Below, one piece after another: positions 9,293-18,590 of a stretch of DNA of 64,000 nt. A program made the position numbers and the translations under genes. The stretch's first letter is position 1; every line of letters starts with the position of its first letter. The DNA is from Marichromatium gracile (GTDB lineage: Bacteria; Pseudomonadota; Gammaproteobacteria; Chromatiales; Chromatiaceae), in NCBI RefSeq assembly GCF_004343155.1, contig NZ_SMDC01000002.1, positions 496,001-560,000 on the forward strand, given 5' to 3'. Under the pieces are notes generated by a model, which saw only the letters and a program-made list of their open reading frames with translations, searched no databases and was not told the origin of the DNA.

Positions 9293-10000
9293 ATGCAGAA
9301 ACAAGACAACGACACCATCAAGCATGCCGCCCTCGCCGCCGTTCTGGGGGCCACGCTCGCCGGTCCGGCGCACGCGGACTGGTCGGCGACCTTCACCGGC
9401 GTCTCCGATTATCTGTTCAACGGCGTCACCCAGACCGGCCACAAGCCGGCGCTCCAGGCCAGTCTCGACTGGGCCGGGGAGAGCGGCATCTACGGTGGCG
9501 CCTGGGCCTCGAACGTCGACTTCGACGACGACACCCATGTCGAGTTCGATACCTATCTCGGCTATGCCACCGAGTTCGACACCGGGATCAGTCTCGACAC
9601 CGGGGTGGCCGTCTACACCTATCACGGCGCCACCCACAGCAGCGACGGCAACTACCCTGAGGCCTACGTCAAGCTCGGCTACGCCGGCTTCAACCTCAAT
9701 GTCTGGTACACCTACGATTATTTCGGCCTCGACGTCGGCCACGTGGTGGTGATGCTGCGCAAGGACCTCCAGATCAACGACGACTGGTCGGTCTCGGCCT
9801 GGGTCGACCGTTCGACCAGCCTCGATAGCGATCGCTTCGCCTGGGACGAGGGCGAGGACAGCTATCTCCACTGGCAGGTGATGGCCAACCGCTCGTGGCA
9901 GGATTTCGACTTCTCGCTCGGGGTCAGTGGCACCGATTTGAGCTATGCGGCGGGCGACACCCGTGTGCTGTTCAGCGTCTCACGGAGCTTCGCCCTGTAG
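9293..10000 (+). CDS. TorF-family putative outer-membrane porin
   Basis: A 235-residue protein with a signal peptide (cleavage after AGPAHA) and alternating beta-strand pattern: SDYLFNGVTQTGHKPALQAS, then repeated GxY/FDxxTY segments, ending VLFSVSRSFAL with a terminal aromatic/hydrophobic strand. This is the TorF family (formerly Gcw_chp), outer-membrane proteins of unknown substrate. The start at 9293 places the signal sequence at the N-terminus. Upstream in-frame ATGs (9197, 9269) would put extra non-signal residues before it. The next gene, a periplasmic binding protein, follows by 19 bases and may share the transcript. Confidence 0.8.
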   Translation: MQKQDNDTIKHAALAAVLGATLAGPAHADWSATFTGVSDYLFNGVTQTGHKPALQASLDWAGESGIYGGAWASNVDFDDDTHVEFDTYLGYATEFDTGISLDTGVAVYTYHGATHSSDGNYPEAYVKLGYAGFNLNVWYTYDYFGLDVGHVVVMLRKDLQINDDWSVSAWVDRSTSLDSDRFAWDEGEDSYLHWQVMANRSWQDFDFSLGVSGTDLSYAAGDTRVLFSVSRSFAL

Positions 10001-10019
10001 CCATCTCTAAGGAGGACTC

Positions 10020-10769
10020 ATGAACGGCAAGGTGTTGGCAGCCCTGTTGGGCATGCTGGTTGCGGCCCCGGCCGCCGCCGAAACGGTACGGATGACCTCG
10101 CTCGAATGGCCACCCTATTCGGGTGCCGAGCTGCCGCAACAGGGGGCGGTGATCGCGGTGGCGCGGGCGGCCTTTGCTGCCATGGGCGATGAACTGATCG
10201 TCGAGTTCTACCCCTGGTCGCGGGCGGTGAAGCTGGTGACGACCCCGGGCACGGGGTTCGTCGCCTACCTGCCCGAGTATGCCTACGAGAGCGAGGAGTT
10301 CACCTTCTCCGAGCCACTCGGGTACGGGCCACTGGGGTTGGTGGAGCGCAGCGCCGAGCCGGTCGTTTGGGAAACGATCGAGGATCTCGAGCGTTATCGC
10401 ATCGGCGTGGTGCAGGGCTATGTCAATACCGCGGCGTTCGATGCCGCCGTCGCCGAGGAGCGCATCCAGGTCGAGACGGTGGTCTCGGATGCGCAGAACG
10501 CACGCAAGGTGGCCGCCGAGCGCCTCGATGCCGCGGTGATCGACAGCCATGTGCTCGATTATCTGCTGGCGCGCGATCCGTTGCTCGAACCGGTTGAGCC
10601 CGGGGCGGTGCGGATGAACGCCCGGCTGCTCGAGTCCAAGGCACTGCTTGCGGCCTTTCGTAACGGGCCCGAGGGCGATCGCTGGCGTCAGACCCTCAAC
10701 GAGGGGCTGAAACGGATCGATGCCGAGGCCATGCTGCGTGAGTACCTGATGCGCGACTGGTCGCGCTGA
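10020..10769 (+). CDS. Periplasmic solute-binding protein, family 3-like
   Basis: A 249-residue protein with signal peptide (VAAPAAA) and the opening pattern of bacterial extracellular solute-binding family 3 (VRMTSLEWPPYSG). Later segments include FTFSEPLGYGPLGLV, RIGVVQGYVNTAAF and VIDSHVLDYLLARDP. Such orphans without permease genes are common in gammaproteobacteria and may act as sensors or scavengers. AAGGAGG lies directly upstream of the ATG. Ligand unknown. A double-hairpin terminator follows. Confidence 0.8.
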   Translation: MNGKVLAALLGMLVAAPAAAETVRMTSLEWPPYSGAELPQQGAVIAVARAAFAAMGDELIVEFYPWSRAVKLVTTPGTGFVAYLPEYAYESEEFTFSEPLGYGPLGLVERSAEPVVWETIEDLERYRIGVVQGYVNTAAFDAAVAEERIQVETVVSDAQNARKVAAERLDAAVIDSHVLDYLLARDPLLEPVEPGAVRMNARLLESKALLAAFRNGPEGDRWRQTLNEGLKRIDAEAMLREYLMRDWSR

Positions 10770-10788
10770 GCGCGCCGCCTGAGCCGTT

Positions 10789-10847
10789 GGCCGGGGATCA
10801 TCCCCGGCCCGATGCGCGCCCCGTCGGACCCGGTCCGGCGGGGCGCG
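10789..10847. terminator. Two hairpins between convergent genes
   Basis: GGCCGGGGA-TCA-TCCCCGGCC (10789-10809) is followed by a nested hairpin with arms CGCGCCCCG / CGGGGCGCG (10815-10823 and 10839-10847) enclosing CGGACC/GGTCCG. It lies between the converging solute-binding gene and pepA. It probably serves both strands, although there is no clear T-run. Confidence 0.65.
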
Positions 10848-10853
10848 TCTCGT

Positions 10854-12362
10854 TCAGCCGGCCTTGGGCGCGACCCCGGCGCGCGTCAGCAGCAGCTCGG
10901 TGAGCAGCGCCACCGGGCGACCGGTGCCGCCCTTCTCCTTGCCGCCGAGCCAGGCGGTGCCGGCGATGTCGATGTGCGCCCAGCGGTAGTCCTTGGTGAA
11001 GCGCGAGAGGAAGCAGGCGGCGGTGATGGCACCGCCCTCGCGACCCCCGACGTTGGTCATGTCGGCGAAGTTGCTGTCGAGCTGGGGCTGGTAGTCGTCC
11101 CACAGCGGCATCCGCCAGGCGCGGTCGCCGGCGCGGTCGCCGGCGCCGAGGATCTCCTCGGCCAGCGCGTCATCGGCGGTGAACAGTCCCGATGCGTGGG
11201 CGCCGAGTGCGATCACGCAGGCGCCGGTGAGGGTGGCCAGGTCGATCACCAGCTCGGGGTCGAAGCGCTTGCTGTAGGTGAGCGCATCGCAGAGGATCAG
11301 CCGGCCCTCGGCGTCGGTGTTGAGGATCTCGATGGTCTGGCCCGACATGCTGGTGACGATGTCGCCGGGCTTGTTGGCGGCGCCGTCGGGCAGGTTCTCC
11401 GAGGCCGGCACCACGCCGATCAGGTTGATCGGCAGGCCCAGCGCGCAGGCCGCCTGCAGCGCGCCGAACACGCTCGCCCCGCCGCACATGTCGTACTTCA
11501 TCTCGTCCATCTGCGCTGCGGGCTTGAGCGAGATGCCCCCGGCGTCGAAGGTCAGCCCCTTGCCGACCAGCACCACCGGCTTGGCGTCCTCGGCGCCGCC
11601 GCGGTAGTGCATCACGATCAGCTTCGCCGGCTGGCGGCTGCCGCGCGAGACCGAGAGCAGGGCGCCCATGCCGAGCTCGGCCATCGCCGCCTCGTCGAGG
11701 ATCTCGGTGGTGAGCTTGGGATGATCGGCGGCCAGCGTCTCGGCCTGCTCGGCGAGATAGCTCGGGGTGCAGATGTTGCCCGGCAGGTTGCCGAGTTCGC
11801 GCGCCAGCGCGACGCCATCGCCGATCGCCCGACCATGGGCGATCGCCTGCTCGGCCTCGGTCTGCTGCGCCTTCTTCTCGACCCACAGCGCGAGGCGCTT
11901 GAGCGTGACCTTGGGCAGCTTGTCGGTGTCCTTGGTGCGGCTGTAGCGATAGTCGCGCGCGGCGGCGGCGACCACGATGTCGCGCAGCGCCAGATAGCGA
12001 TCGGCCTCGCGCGGCAGTGGCTCGGCGAGGGTGCACAGCGCCTCGCCGGCGTTGAGCTGGGCGAGGGCGTCGACCGCCGCGGTGACGGCCTTGCGTTGGG
12101 CGGCGCGGTCGAACTCCTTGCGCTTGCCGCAACCGACCAGCAACACCCGCTCGGCGGCCACCCCGGGCAGGCCGTAGAGCAGCAGGGTGCGACCGTTCTC
12201 GCCGCTCATGTCGCCCTTCTTCAGCAGCGCGGTGAGCTGGCCGTCGCAGGCCTTGTCGACGGCCTCGGCGGGGGCGCCGAGCCTGTGCTTCTCGAACACG
12301 CCGAGGACGAGACAGGGGGTCTTCTGCTTGGCGAGGTCGCCGGTCTTGATCTTGAATTCCAT
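10854..12362 (-). CDS. pepA: Leucyl aminopeptidase PepA (M17)
   Basis: A 502-residue M17 aminopeptidase that removes N-terminal residues from peptides and contributes to glutathione/Cys-Gly turnover. Signatures: VGKGLTFDAGGISLKP (metal and catalytic Lys region), DMCGGASV, and the family hallmark NTDAEGRL. The ATG at 12362 (MEFKIK) is preferred because CAGGAG lies about 8 bases upstream. An in-frame ATG eight codons earlier lacks this. In many gammaproteobacteria pepA is divergent from lptF-lptG. Here only lptG is found across the divergent promoter. Confidence 0.95.
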   Translation of the reverse strand: MEFKIKTGDLAKQKTPCLVLGVFEKHRLGAPAEAVDKACDGQLTALLKKGDMSGENGRTLLLYGLPGVAAERVLLVGCGKRKEFDRAAQRKAVTAAVDALAQLNAGEALCTLAEPLPREADRYLALRDIVVAAAARDYRYSRTKDTDKLPKVTLKRLALWVEKKAQQTEAEQAIAHGRAIGDGVALARELGNLPGNICTPSYLAEQAETLAADHPKLTTEILDEAAMAELGMGALLSVSRGSRQPAKLIVMHYRGGAEDAKPVVLVGKGLTFDAGGISLKPAAQMDEMKYDMCGGASVFGALQAACALGLPINLIGVVPASENLPDGAANKPGDIVTSMSGQTIEILNTDAEGRLILCDALTYSKRFDPELVIDLATLTGACVIALGAHASGLFTADDALAEEILGAGDRAGDRAWRMPLWDDYQPQLDSNFADMTNVGGREGGAITAACFLSRFTKDYRWAHIDIAGTAWLGGKEKGGTGRPVALLTELLLTRAGVAPKAG

Positions 12363-12602
12363 GCTGGACTCCTGCAATGGCGGCACGGATCGGCAGCCCG
12401 GTCGGGTGCCGCAGCCGGGGCCGCGAGAGGTGTGTACTCGACGTGCATCATCCGGCGTCGTCGGGGCGATCGGGTGAGGGTCGGCCCGCGCGCGGATGTT
12501 AGGATGTGGGCATCGAGTCTACCGGAAGAAATGCGCGTGCTGAAACTCGGCCTCCTGGCCCCCTGTTCGTCTCGCATCGCCCGTCGGGGGCGGGGCTGAG
12601 CG

Positions 12603-13667
12603 ATGCGGATCATCGATCGCTACCTCGGTGGCGCCGTCGTCGTCGGCACCCTGGTGACGCTCGGGGTGTTGCTGCCCCTGCTCGGGTTCTTCGTCCTTGC
12701 CGATGAGATGGAAGCCGCCGGAGTCGACGGCTTCGGCTTCGGCGGGGCCATGACCTTCATGTTGTTGAGCCTGCCGGGCTATGCCTATCAGCTCTTTCCC
12801 ATCGCCACCCTGATCGGTGCCCTGGTCGGCCTGGGCACGTTGGCGAGCCGCTCGGAGCTGGTGGCGCTGCGCGCCGCCGGGGTGTCGGTGGCGCAGATCG
12901 TGCGCGCGGCGATGCTCGGCGGGGTGCTGCTGGCGCTGCTGGCGGTGGTGCTCGGCGAGGTGCTCGCGCCGCTGGCCGAGCAGCGCGGCGCCGAGCTCAG
13001 GCGCGAGGCGCTCTCCGGTGAGGTGGCGCAGCAGACCGCCGACGGCTTCTGGGCGGTCGACGACGGCGCCTATGTCAATATCCGCGAGATCCGCTCCGGC
13101 ACCAGCCTGAGCGATATCTCGATCTTCCAGGTCGATGCCGCCGCCGGCACCCTGGTGTCGACCCATGCCGACGGGGCGCGCTATGTCGACGATGGCTGGG
13201 TGCTGCAGGGCATCGCGCGCAGTCGGGTGCGGCCCGACGGGGTGGAGGTCGAGCGCATCGCCCAGGCGCGCTGGGACTCGATGCTCGACCCGGGACTGCT
13301 CAAGGTGGTGGTGGCCGAGCCCCAGGCGCTGCCGGTGTGGGGGCTCTACAAATACATCCGCTTCATGCGCGTCAATGGTCAGGACGCCGGCGCCTACGAG
13401 GTCGCCTTCTGGGGCAAGGTGCTGCACCCGGTGCTGACGCTGTCGATGATCTTCGTGGCGATCCCGATCCTGCTCGGCTCGGCGCGCAGCTCGGGGATGG
13501 GGCGGCGGATCTTCGCCGGGGTGTTGATCGGCATCCTGTACTATCTGATCAGCCGGACGCTGGCCTATCTGGCGCTGCTCTTCGGCTTGAGCCCGCTGCT
13601 TGCGGCACTGGCCCCGCCGTTGCTGTTCAGCGCCGGGGCGATGGTGCTGCTGCGCCGGGTCGGCTGA
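12603..13667 (+). CDS. lptG: LPS export permease LptG
   Basis: A 354-residue inner-membrane component of the LptBFG ABC transporter, which extracts lipopolysaccharide and feeds LptC/LptA. It has N-terminal membrane helices, the coupling region ASRSELVALRAAGVSV, a periplasmic jellyroll domain in the middle, and C-terminal helices. The start MRIIDRYLGG is typical of LptG. LptG needs LptF, whose gene normally lies directly upstream. Here a 23-codon frame (12531-12599) occupies that place, ending 3 bases before lptG. Either lptF has moved elsewhere or this small frame is a relic of its deletion. Confidence 0.92.
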   Translation: MRIIDRYLGGAVVVGTLVTLGVLLPLLGFFVLADEMEAAGVDGFGFGGAMTFMLLSLPGYAYQLFPIATLIGALVGLGTLASRSELVALRAAGVSVAQIVRAAMLGGVLLALLAVVLGEVLAPLAEQRGAELRREALSGEVAQQTADGFWAVDDGAYVNIREIRSGTSLSDISIFQVDAAAGTLVSTHADGARYVDDGWVLQGIARSRVRPDGVEVERIAQARWDSMLDPGLLKVVVAEPQALPVWGLYKYIRFMRVNGQDAGAYEVAFWGKVLHPVLTLSMIFVAIPILLGSARSSGMGRRIFAGVLIGILYYLISRTLAYLALLFGLSPLLAALAPPLLFSAGAMVLLRRVG

Positions 13668-13669
13668 AC

Positions 13670-13697
13670 GCACCGGGCGCCGCGCGGCGCCCGGTGC
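13670..13697. terminator. Bidirectional hairpin terminator
   Basis: Perfect 12-bp stem GCACCGGGCGCC / GGCGCCCGGTGC with a GCGC loop, between the converging lptG and RDD genes. No T-run on either strand, so the assignment rests on position and stem strength. Confidence 0.65.
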
Positions 13698-13703
13698 GAC
13701 GCT

Positions 13704-14165
13704 TCACTGCTTGGCGACCAGCACCAGTCGGGTCTGCGACTTGCGATCGTGCCAGGCGAGCTTGTCACCGTCGAACAGGCTCCACAGCAGCCCCAGGCCG
13801 GCCGGCAGCAGGCTGACGAAGGCCCAGCCGAAACGCTTGATCGCCGCGCCGGTGGTCAGCGGCTGGCCCTCGTCGGTGAGCACGCGCAGGCGCCAGGCGC
13901 GCATCCCCAGGGTCTGACCGCCGTGGGTCCAGAAGTAGACGAAGAAGGCGCCGACCACGGCCACCAGGATCAGGCGCATCAGGTTGAGCGCCAGGGCGTT
14001 GTGGTAGTAGTCGCTGCCGGTGATCAGCCCATAGGGGATGGAGACGAGCCCGGTGGCGATCATCAGGATGCCGACCAGCAGCAGGCCGTCGTAGCAGATC
14101 GCGCCGAGACGTCGCAGCAGGGAAGGGGTCTGGGCGCGGGTGATATCGAAGTCCATGGTGTCCAT
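13704..14165 (-). CDS. RDD family membrane protein
   Basis: About 153 residues with the RDD arrangement: PSLLRRLGAICYDGLLLVGI (the R..A..D helix), a second helix (LILVAVVGAFFVYFW), then GGQTLGMRAWRLRVL and a C-terminal KLAWHDRKSQTRLVLV. RDD proteins are small integral membrane proteins; some are linked to ion transport, most have no known role. ATG at 14165 (MDTMDF) or 14156 (MDF) both fit and neither has a strong ribosome site. It is divergent from the histidine kinase. Confidence 0.85.
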   Translation of the reverse strand: MDTMDFDITRAQTPSLLRRLGAICYDGLLLVGILMIATGLVSIPYGLITGSDYYHNALALNLMRLILVAVVGAFFVYFWTHGGQTLGMRAWRLRVLTDEGQPLTTGAAIKRFGWAFVSLLPAGLGLLWSLFDGDKLAWHDRKSQTRLVLVAKQ

Positions 14166-14192
14166 TGGTGTGTTTTGGTTGTTTGAGTTGAG

Positions 14193-16808
14193 TTGCCAAG
14201 CTTGAAGCGGATCGTCATTAAACCATTTTTGTTCCGTCTGTTGCGACGCGTGCCGATGCCACTGATCTCGATCGTGGTGGGGCTGACGGCGGGGCTCGTG
14301 GTGTGGGCGATGCTCGAGCAGATCCAGAGTCGGCAGGTCAACAAGATCTTCGGCCAGGAGCTCGAGGCACAGCTCGAACTGCGCGCCCGCGAGAGCCTGA
14401 TCCGCTTCGATCGCTATCTCTCGAGCTATGCCGCCACCACCCGGCTGCTGGCCAACTATCAGCGTCTCTCGGAGTATCTGGAGCCCTTGTTCTGGTCGCG
14501 CGAGACGACCGACCCGCCGGTGCTCTACAAGGAGTTCCGCCCGCACTGGCTGCCCGACTTCTTCGAGCGCGACGCCCTCAGCCCGCCGAGCCATGTGCTG
14601 CTCACCGATGTCGAGGGGCGGGTGCGCGAGCTCTATCAGGCCGGCGATCGCCCGGTGCCCGAGCGTCTCGCCGTACAGGTGCCCTCCAACCTGCTCGACA
14701 CCCGCGACGTGCGTACCGTGATCGATCGTCTCGGCGAGCAGCTCTATCTGATCGTCAGCGACTCGGTGATCGACGCCGGGGGCTACGACATGGGACATCT
14801 GGTGGTGCTGGTGCCGGTCGACGACGACTTCCTCGCCGCCTCGCAGCGCGGGGTCGACGTCGGTCGCGCCGCGGTGGCGCTGGTCGACGGCGACGACCAG
14901 CGCATCGTCGCCAGCCTCGATACCGCGAGCCTGCCGCCGGGCACCACGCTCGATCGTTGGCACGCGCTCTACGTCATCACCTCCCAGACCCTGCCCGAGT
15001 ACGAGGGCGCCGATTCCAATCTGCTGTTCGCCACCTTCGTCTCGCAGGCGGCGGTGGAGAAGATGTCGCGCCACGTGAGCATCTTCGAGCGGCGCCAGCG
15101 CGGGATCGCCGCGGCGGTGTTCATCATCGTCTTCACCGCGGTGATCTATCTCGTCTCCTCGCGGCTGAACAAGGTGCTCAAGCGGATGACGCGCTTCTCC
15201 CAGCGCGCCCTCGGCATCGCCGAGCCCGGCTTCGACTACCATGGCGGCAACCAGCTGGTGCTGCTCGAGGAGTGGATCCAGCACTTCAGTCAGCTGGTAC
15301 TGGCCGCGCGCGACGAGATGAACCGTCGTCATCAGGCCGAGATGCGCGAGAGCGAGGCGCTCAAGGCGGCGATGATGGAGGCCTCGCTCGATGCCATCGT
15401 CACCCTCGACCACGCCGGTCACGTCATCGAGTTCAACCCCGCCGCCGAGCGTCTGCTCGGCCATCGTCGTCAACATGCGTTGGGGCTGGTGTTCGTGCGC
15501 GACTGTCTGCCCGAGACCGCACGCGAGGGCTTCAGCGTGTTGCTCGAGCGCTCGCGTCGTCCCGACGCCGGACCCCAGGGGCGCGGCGAGCTGCGCGCGC
15601 TGCGCGCCGACGGCGAGCAGGTGCCGGTGGAGATCTCGATCGCCCCGATCGTGCTCGAGTCCGAGCGGTTCTACACCCTCTATATCCACGACATCACCGA
15701 GCGCAAGCAGGCCGAGCAGGAGATCAAGGGGTTGGCGCGCTTCGCCAGCGAGAGCCCCAACCCCATCCTGCGCGTCACCGCCAGCGGGCTGCTGGTCTAT
15801 GCCAACAACGCCTCGCGTCCGCTGCTCACCGCCTGGGCGGCGCAGCCCGGCGACCTGCTCCCCGAGCCGTGGCGCGCCGAGGTCGCCCAGGCGCTCGATG
15901 ACGCCGAGCAGCGCGAGTGCGAGCTCGAGGTCGCCGGTCAGCTGTTCTCGCTGCTGTTCGCGCCCATCGCCGACCTCGGCTATGTCAACATCTACGCCCG
16001 CGACATCACCGCGGTGCGCCGTGCCGAGCAGGAGTCGCGCCAGCACCAGGCCGAGCTGGTCCATGTCTGTCGTCTCAGCACCATGGGCGAGGTGGCCACC
16101 GGCATGGCCCATGAGCTCAACCAGCCGCTCGCGGCGATCGTCAACTATGCCAGCGGCTGTACGCGGCGGCTGCAGGGCGGGGCGGGCGAGACCGAGGCGC
16201 TGATCGGCGCCATGGGGCAGATCACCGCCCAGGCGCAGCGCGCCAGCGAGATCATCCGCCGGCTGCGCGCCCTGGTCGGCAAGCAACCGCCGATCCGCGC
16301 CCAGGCCGATCTCAACCACCTGGTGCGCGAGGTCTGCTCCTTCGTCGAGTTCGAGACCCGGCGCCTGGATCTGGCGATCGCGCTGGCGCTGGCCCCCGAG
16401 CCGATCCCGGTGCGGGTCGATCTGGTCCAGGTCGAACAGGTGCTGCTCAATTTGGTGCGCAACGCGCTCGACGCCCTCGAAGAGGTCGACGCGTTCACGC
16501 GGCAGCTGAGCATCCGCACCTGGCAGGAAGCCGGCGAGGCGCGGGTAGCGATCCGCGACAGCGGCCCGGGCATCGTCCCGGAGCGCATCGAGGAGCTGTT
16601 CGACGCCTTCGTCACCACCAAGGAGAGCGGCATGGGGATGGGGCTGGCGATCAGCCAGACCATCATCGAGAATCACGAGGGCCGCATCTGGGCCGAGTCG
16701 ATGCCCGGGCGCGGTTCGACCTTCTTCATCGCGCTGCCGCTCGCCGCCGCCGAGGCGGAGGAGACGGCGCAGCAACCATCGCAAGTTGGGAATAGCAATG
16801 CATCATGA
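14193..16808 (+). CDS. PAS-containing sensor histidine kinase (FixL-like architecture)
   Basis: An 871-residue kinase, first gene of a two-component pair. It has a membrane helix near 25-42, a large periplasmic domain, a second helix (AAAVFIIVFTAVIYLVSS), two PAS domains (ASLDAIVTLDHAGHVIEFNP; ASESPNPILRV), then the H-box MAHELNQPLAAI with the phospho-His at about residue 640. The ATP-binding boxes are LLNLVRNALDA, DSGPGI and GMGMGLAI. The DHp/ATPase type is that of FixL/TtrS/DctB-like kinases. The start is TTG at 14193. ATG at 14256 is an alternative that would still keep the first helix. Its 3' end overlaps the regulator by 11 bases. No haem-PAS signature was recognised, so the signal is open. 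Confidence 0.93.
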   Translation: MPSLKRIVIKPFLFRLLRRVPMPLISIVVGLTAGLVVWAMLEQIQSRQVNKIFGQELEAQLELRARESLIRFDRYLSSYAATTRLLANYQRLSEYLEPLFWSRETTDPPVLYKEFRPHWLPDFFERDALSPPSHVLLTDVEGRVRELYQAGDRPVPERLAVQVPSNLLDTRDVRTVIDRLGEQLYLIVSDSVIDAGGYDMGHLVVLVPVDDDFLAASQRGVDVGRAAVALVDGDDQRIVASLDTASLPPGTTLDRWHALYVITSQTLPEYEGADSNLLFATFVSQAAVEKMSRHVSIFERRQRGIAAAVFIIVFTAVIYLVSSRLNKVLKRMTRFSQRALGIAEPGFDYHGGNQLVLLEEWIQHFSQLVLAARDEMNRRHQAEMRESEALKAAMMEASLDAIVTLDHAGHVIEFNPAAERLLGHRRQHALGLVFVRDCLPETAREGFSVLLERSRRPDAGPQGRGELRALRADGEQVPVEISIAPIVLESERFYTLYIHDITERKQAEQEIKGLARFASESPNPILRVTASGLLVYANNASRPLLTAWAAQPGDLLPEPWRAEVAQALDDAEQRECELEVAGQLFSLLFAPIADLGYVNIYARDITAVRRAEQESRQHQAELVHVCRLSTMGEVATGMAHELNQPLAAIVNYASGCTRRLQGGAGETEALIGAMGQITAQAQRASEIIRRLRALVGKQPPIRAQADLNHLVREVCSFVEFETRRLDLAIALALAPEPIPVRVDLVQVEQVLLNLVRNALDALEEVDAFTRQLSIRTWQEAGEARVAIRDSGPGIVPERIEELFDAFVTTKESGMGMGLAISQTIIENHEGRIWAESMPGRGSTFFIALPLAAAEAEETAQQPSQVGNSNAS

Positions 16809-17418
16809 CGCGACCGTGTTCGTCGTCGACGACGACCAGGCCATGCGCACCTCGTTGCAGTGGCTGATCGAGTCCACGGGGATGTCGGTACAGACCTTCG
16901 AATCGGCCGACGCCTTCCTCGCCAACCACTACCCGGGGCGCGCCGGCTGCCTGCTGCTCGACGTGCGCATGCCGGGGATGAGCGGGCTGGAGCTGCAGAG
17001 CTATCTCGCCCGCGAGGGTTACCGTCTGCCGGTGATCCTGATCACCGGCCACGGCGACGTGACCATGGCGGTCAAGGCGATGAAGGCCGGCGCCTTCGAC
17101 TTCATCGAGAAGCCCTTCCACGACGAGGACCTGCTCGACAGCATCCGCAACGCCCTCGACTACGACGAGCGCCACCGCGCCTCCCAGGCCACCCGCGCCC
17201 AGATCGCCATGCGCCTGGCCGAACTCACCCCGCGCGAGCACGAGGTCATGGCGATGGTCACCGACGGCAAGTCCAACAAGGAGATCGCCGCCGCGCTCGG
17301 CGTCAGCGCCAAGACCGTCGAGGCCCACCGCGCCCGGGTGATGGAAAAGATGCGCGCCGGCTCACTCGCCGAACTCGTCCGCATGGCCCTGATCGCCGCC
17401 CCCGAAGCAACGCTCTGA
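16798..17418 (+). CDS. FixJ-family response regulator
   Basis: A 206-residue regulator with an N-terminal receiver (VFVVDDDQAM; phospho-accepting Asp about residue 55 in LLLDVRMPG; ITGHGDVTMAV; IEKPF) and a C-terminal LuxR-type helix-turn-helix (LTPREHEVMAMV, SNKEIAAALGVSAKTVEAHRA). The ATG at 16798 (MHHDAT) is used. A TTG four codons upstream is possible. It overlaps the kinase gene and is almost certainly its partner. An IS5-family end begins 8 bases after its stop, so its regulon gene, if once downstream, has been separated. Confidence 0.94.
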   Translation: MHHDATVFVVDDDQAMRTSLQWLIESTGMSVQTFESADAFLANHYPGRAGCLLLDVRMPGMSGLELQSYLAREGYRLPVILITGHGDVTMAVKAMKAGAFDFIEKPFHDEDLLDSIRNALDYDERHRASQATRAQIAMRLAELTPREHEVMAMVTDGKSNKEIAAALGVSAKTVEAHRARVMEKMRAGSLAELVRMALIAAPEATL

Positions 17419-17425
17419 GCGCCGT

Positions 17426-18203
17426 ACGTTTTGTACGAAAAGTAATGCCTGAGGCATCTGCGGATGCAAGCAAGCGTGAATATTGCCGAGAAGCTGATCG
17501 CCAACTTGTCGTAACGGGTGGCGATTCGTTAGCAGAACTTGAGCCAGCCGAACAACCGCTCGATGATATTACGCTTGCGATAGCTGGGCTTGTTGAGTGT
17601 CCGAGGGCGGCCGGGCTTGGGTTTGCGCACGCCCTTGCGCTGTGGGATCACCGGACGGATGCCGCGCCGATCGCAATAGCGGCGTAAGTCCTCGGCATCG
17701 TAGCGCTTGTCGGCGAGCAGTTGGCGGCAGCGGGAGCGCGGGCGATCTCGGTGAGCGCTGGGCAAGCGGACCTGATCGAGGAGCGTTTGGGCATAGCGAA
17801 TGTCGCTGTGCTGGCCTGTGGAGAGCAGAAAATTCAAAGGGACACCCTTGGCGTCGCAGAGCAGATCGATCAGCCCATCCTCGCGCAGGCGGGTTTGCAA
17901 TCGCTCCCGGACCTTGGTGAAGGTGCCGTCGTCACGCTAGTCGCGAAACCGCTGGTAGACCGTCGACCAGGGACCGAAACGCTGGGCAGGTTACGCCACG
18001 CTGCCCCCGAGCACAGTACCCAGAAGATGCCGTTGAGCATCAGGCGGCCATCCCGGCGCGGGCGACCGGTATGCTGCGGACGGGAAAACAGATCGGCGAT
18101 CAACTCCCAGGCGTCTTCTGGGAGTTCGCAGCGTCTCGACACCTGACATCTTCTTCTGCAAGAACGAGGTCAGTGTAACAAGCAGAGTTTTCGTACAGAA
18201 CGT
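17426..18203 (-). mobile_element. IS5-family (IS427-like) element, degenerate transposase
   Basis: A 778-bp element with terminal inverted repeats ACGTTTTGTACGAAAA (17426-17441) and TTTTCGTACAGAACGT (18188-18203), 15 of 16 matching. The minus strand encodes an IS427-type transposase: MSRRCELPEDAWELIADLF and LMLNGIFWVLCSGAAW from 18142, then LLADKRYDAED, KPSYRKRNIIERLFGWLK and RYDKLA. It is broken by a one-base loss after AAWRNLP (about 17985), a TAG at about 17937-17939 and a TAA at 17529-17531. It cannot make full transposase. Its 3' 124 bases recur inverted at 22202-22325. Confidence 0.88.
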
Positions 18204-18233
18204 CGCGAGCGCGAGCATGGGCTCATGCTTAAA

Positions 18234-18590
18234 TCAATTCTGATAGTGCGTGTACTTTTTTGCGCTGCCTTTCACTTGGTCTGCGGGATATTTCTCCGCA
18301 TTTTTCTCCATTTTCTCCCGGCATACCGCTTCGATATCCACATCTAGCTTGCCCGCCAGCCGAATCAGATAGAGCTGGACATCGGCAATTTCCTCGCGCA
18401 CTGCGGCCAATTGTAGCTCATCTAGCTCCCTCGACTGCGCCTCGGTCAACCACTGGAAGCACTCCTGCAACTCAGCTGCCTCTACCGTCAGCGCCATGGC
18501 TAGGTTCTTGGGCGAGTGGAACTGGTCCCAGTCGCGCTCGGCGGCAAACTGATCCATGGCATCACGGAACTGCTTGAACGGATCTGACAT
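18234..18590 (-). CDS. MazG-like nucleotide pyrophosphohydrolase
   Basis: A 118-residue all-alpha NTP pyrophosphatase of the MazG/RS21-C6 group. The metal-binding pattern is visible: E37-A-A-E40 (TVEAAELQE) and E67-I-A-D70 (REEIADVQLYLIRLAGKL), with a C-terminal EKYP. Single-domain members hydrolyse canonical or modified (d)NTPs to the monophosphate and PPi. ATG at 18590 is used; GTG at 18602 is possible. It lies 107 bases downstream of the nuclease-helicase-peptidase gene, same strand, and is probably its partner. Base composition is clearly less GC-rich than the core genes. Role in defence or nucleotide signalling is inference from the pairing. Confidence 0.85.
   Translation of the reverse strand: MSDPFKQFRDAMDQFAAERDWDQFHSPKNLAMALTVEAAELQECFQWLTEAQSRELDELQLAAVREEIADVQLYLIRLAGKLDVDIEAVCREKMEKNAEKYPADQVKGSAKKYTHYQN

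Noticed and set aside
12531-12599. The 23-codon frame before lptG as a gene
   Set aside because: The ribosome site is poorly spaced and no family is recognisable. It is kept only as part of the lptF observation.
13704-16784. A 1026-codon minus-strand frame that runs across the histidine kinase into the RDD gene
   Set aside because: Only the last ~153 codons are a real gene (RDD). The rest is the shadow of the kinase.
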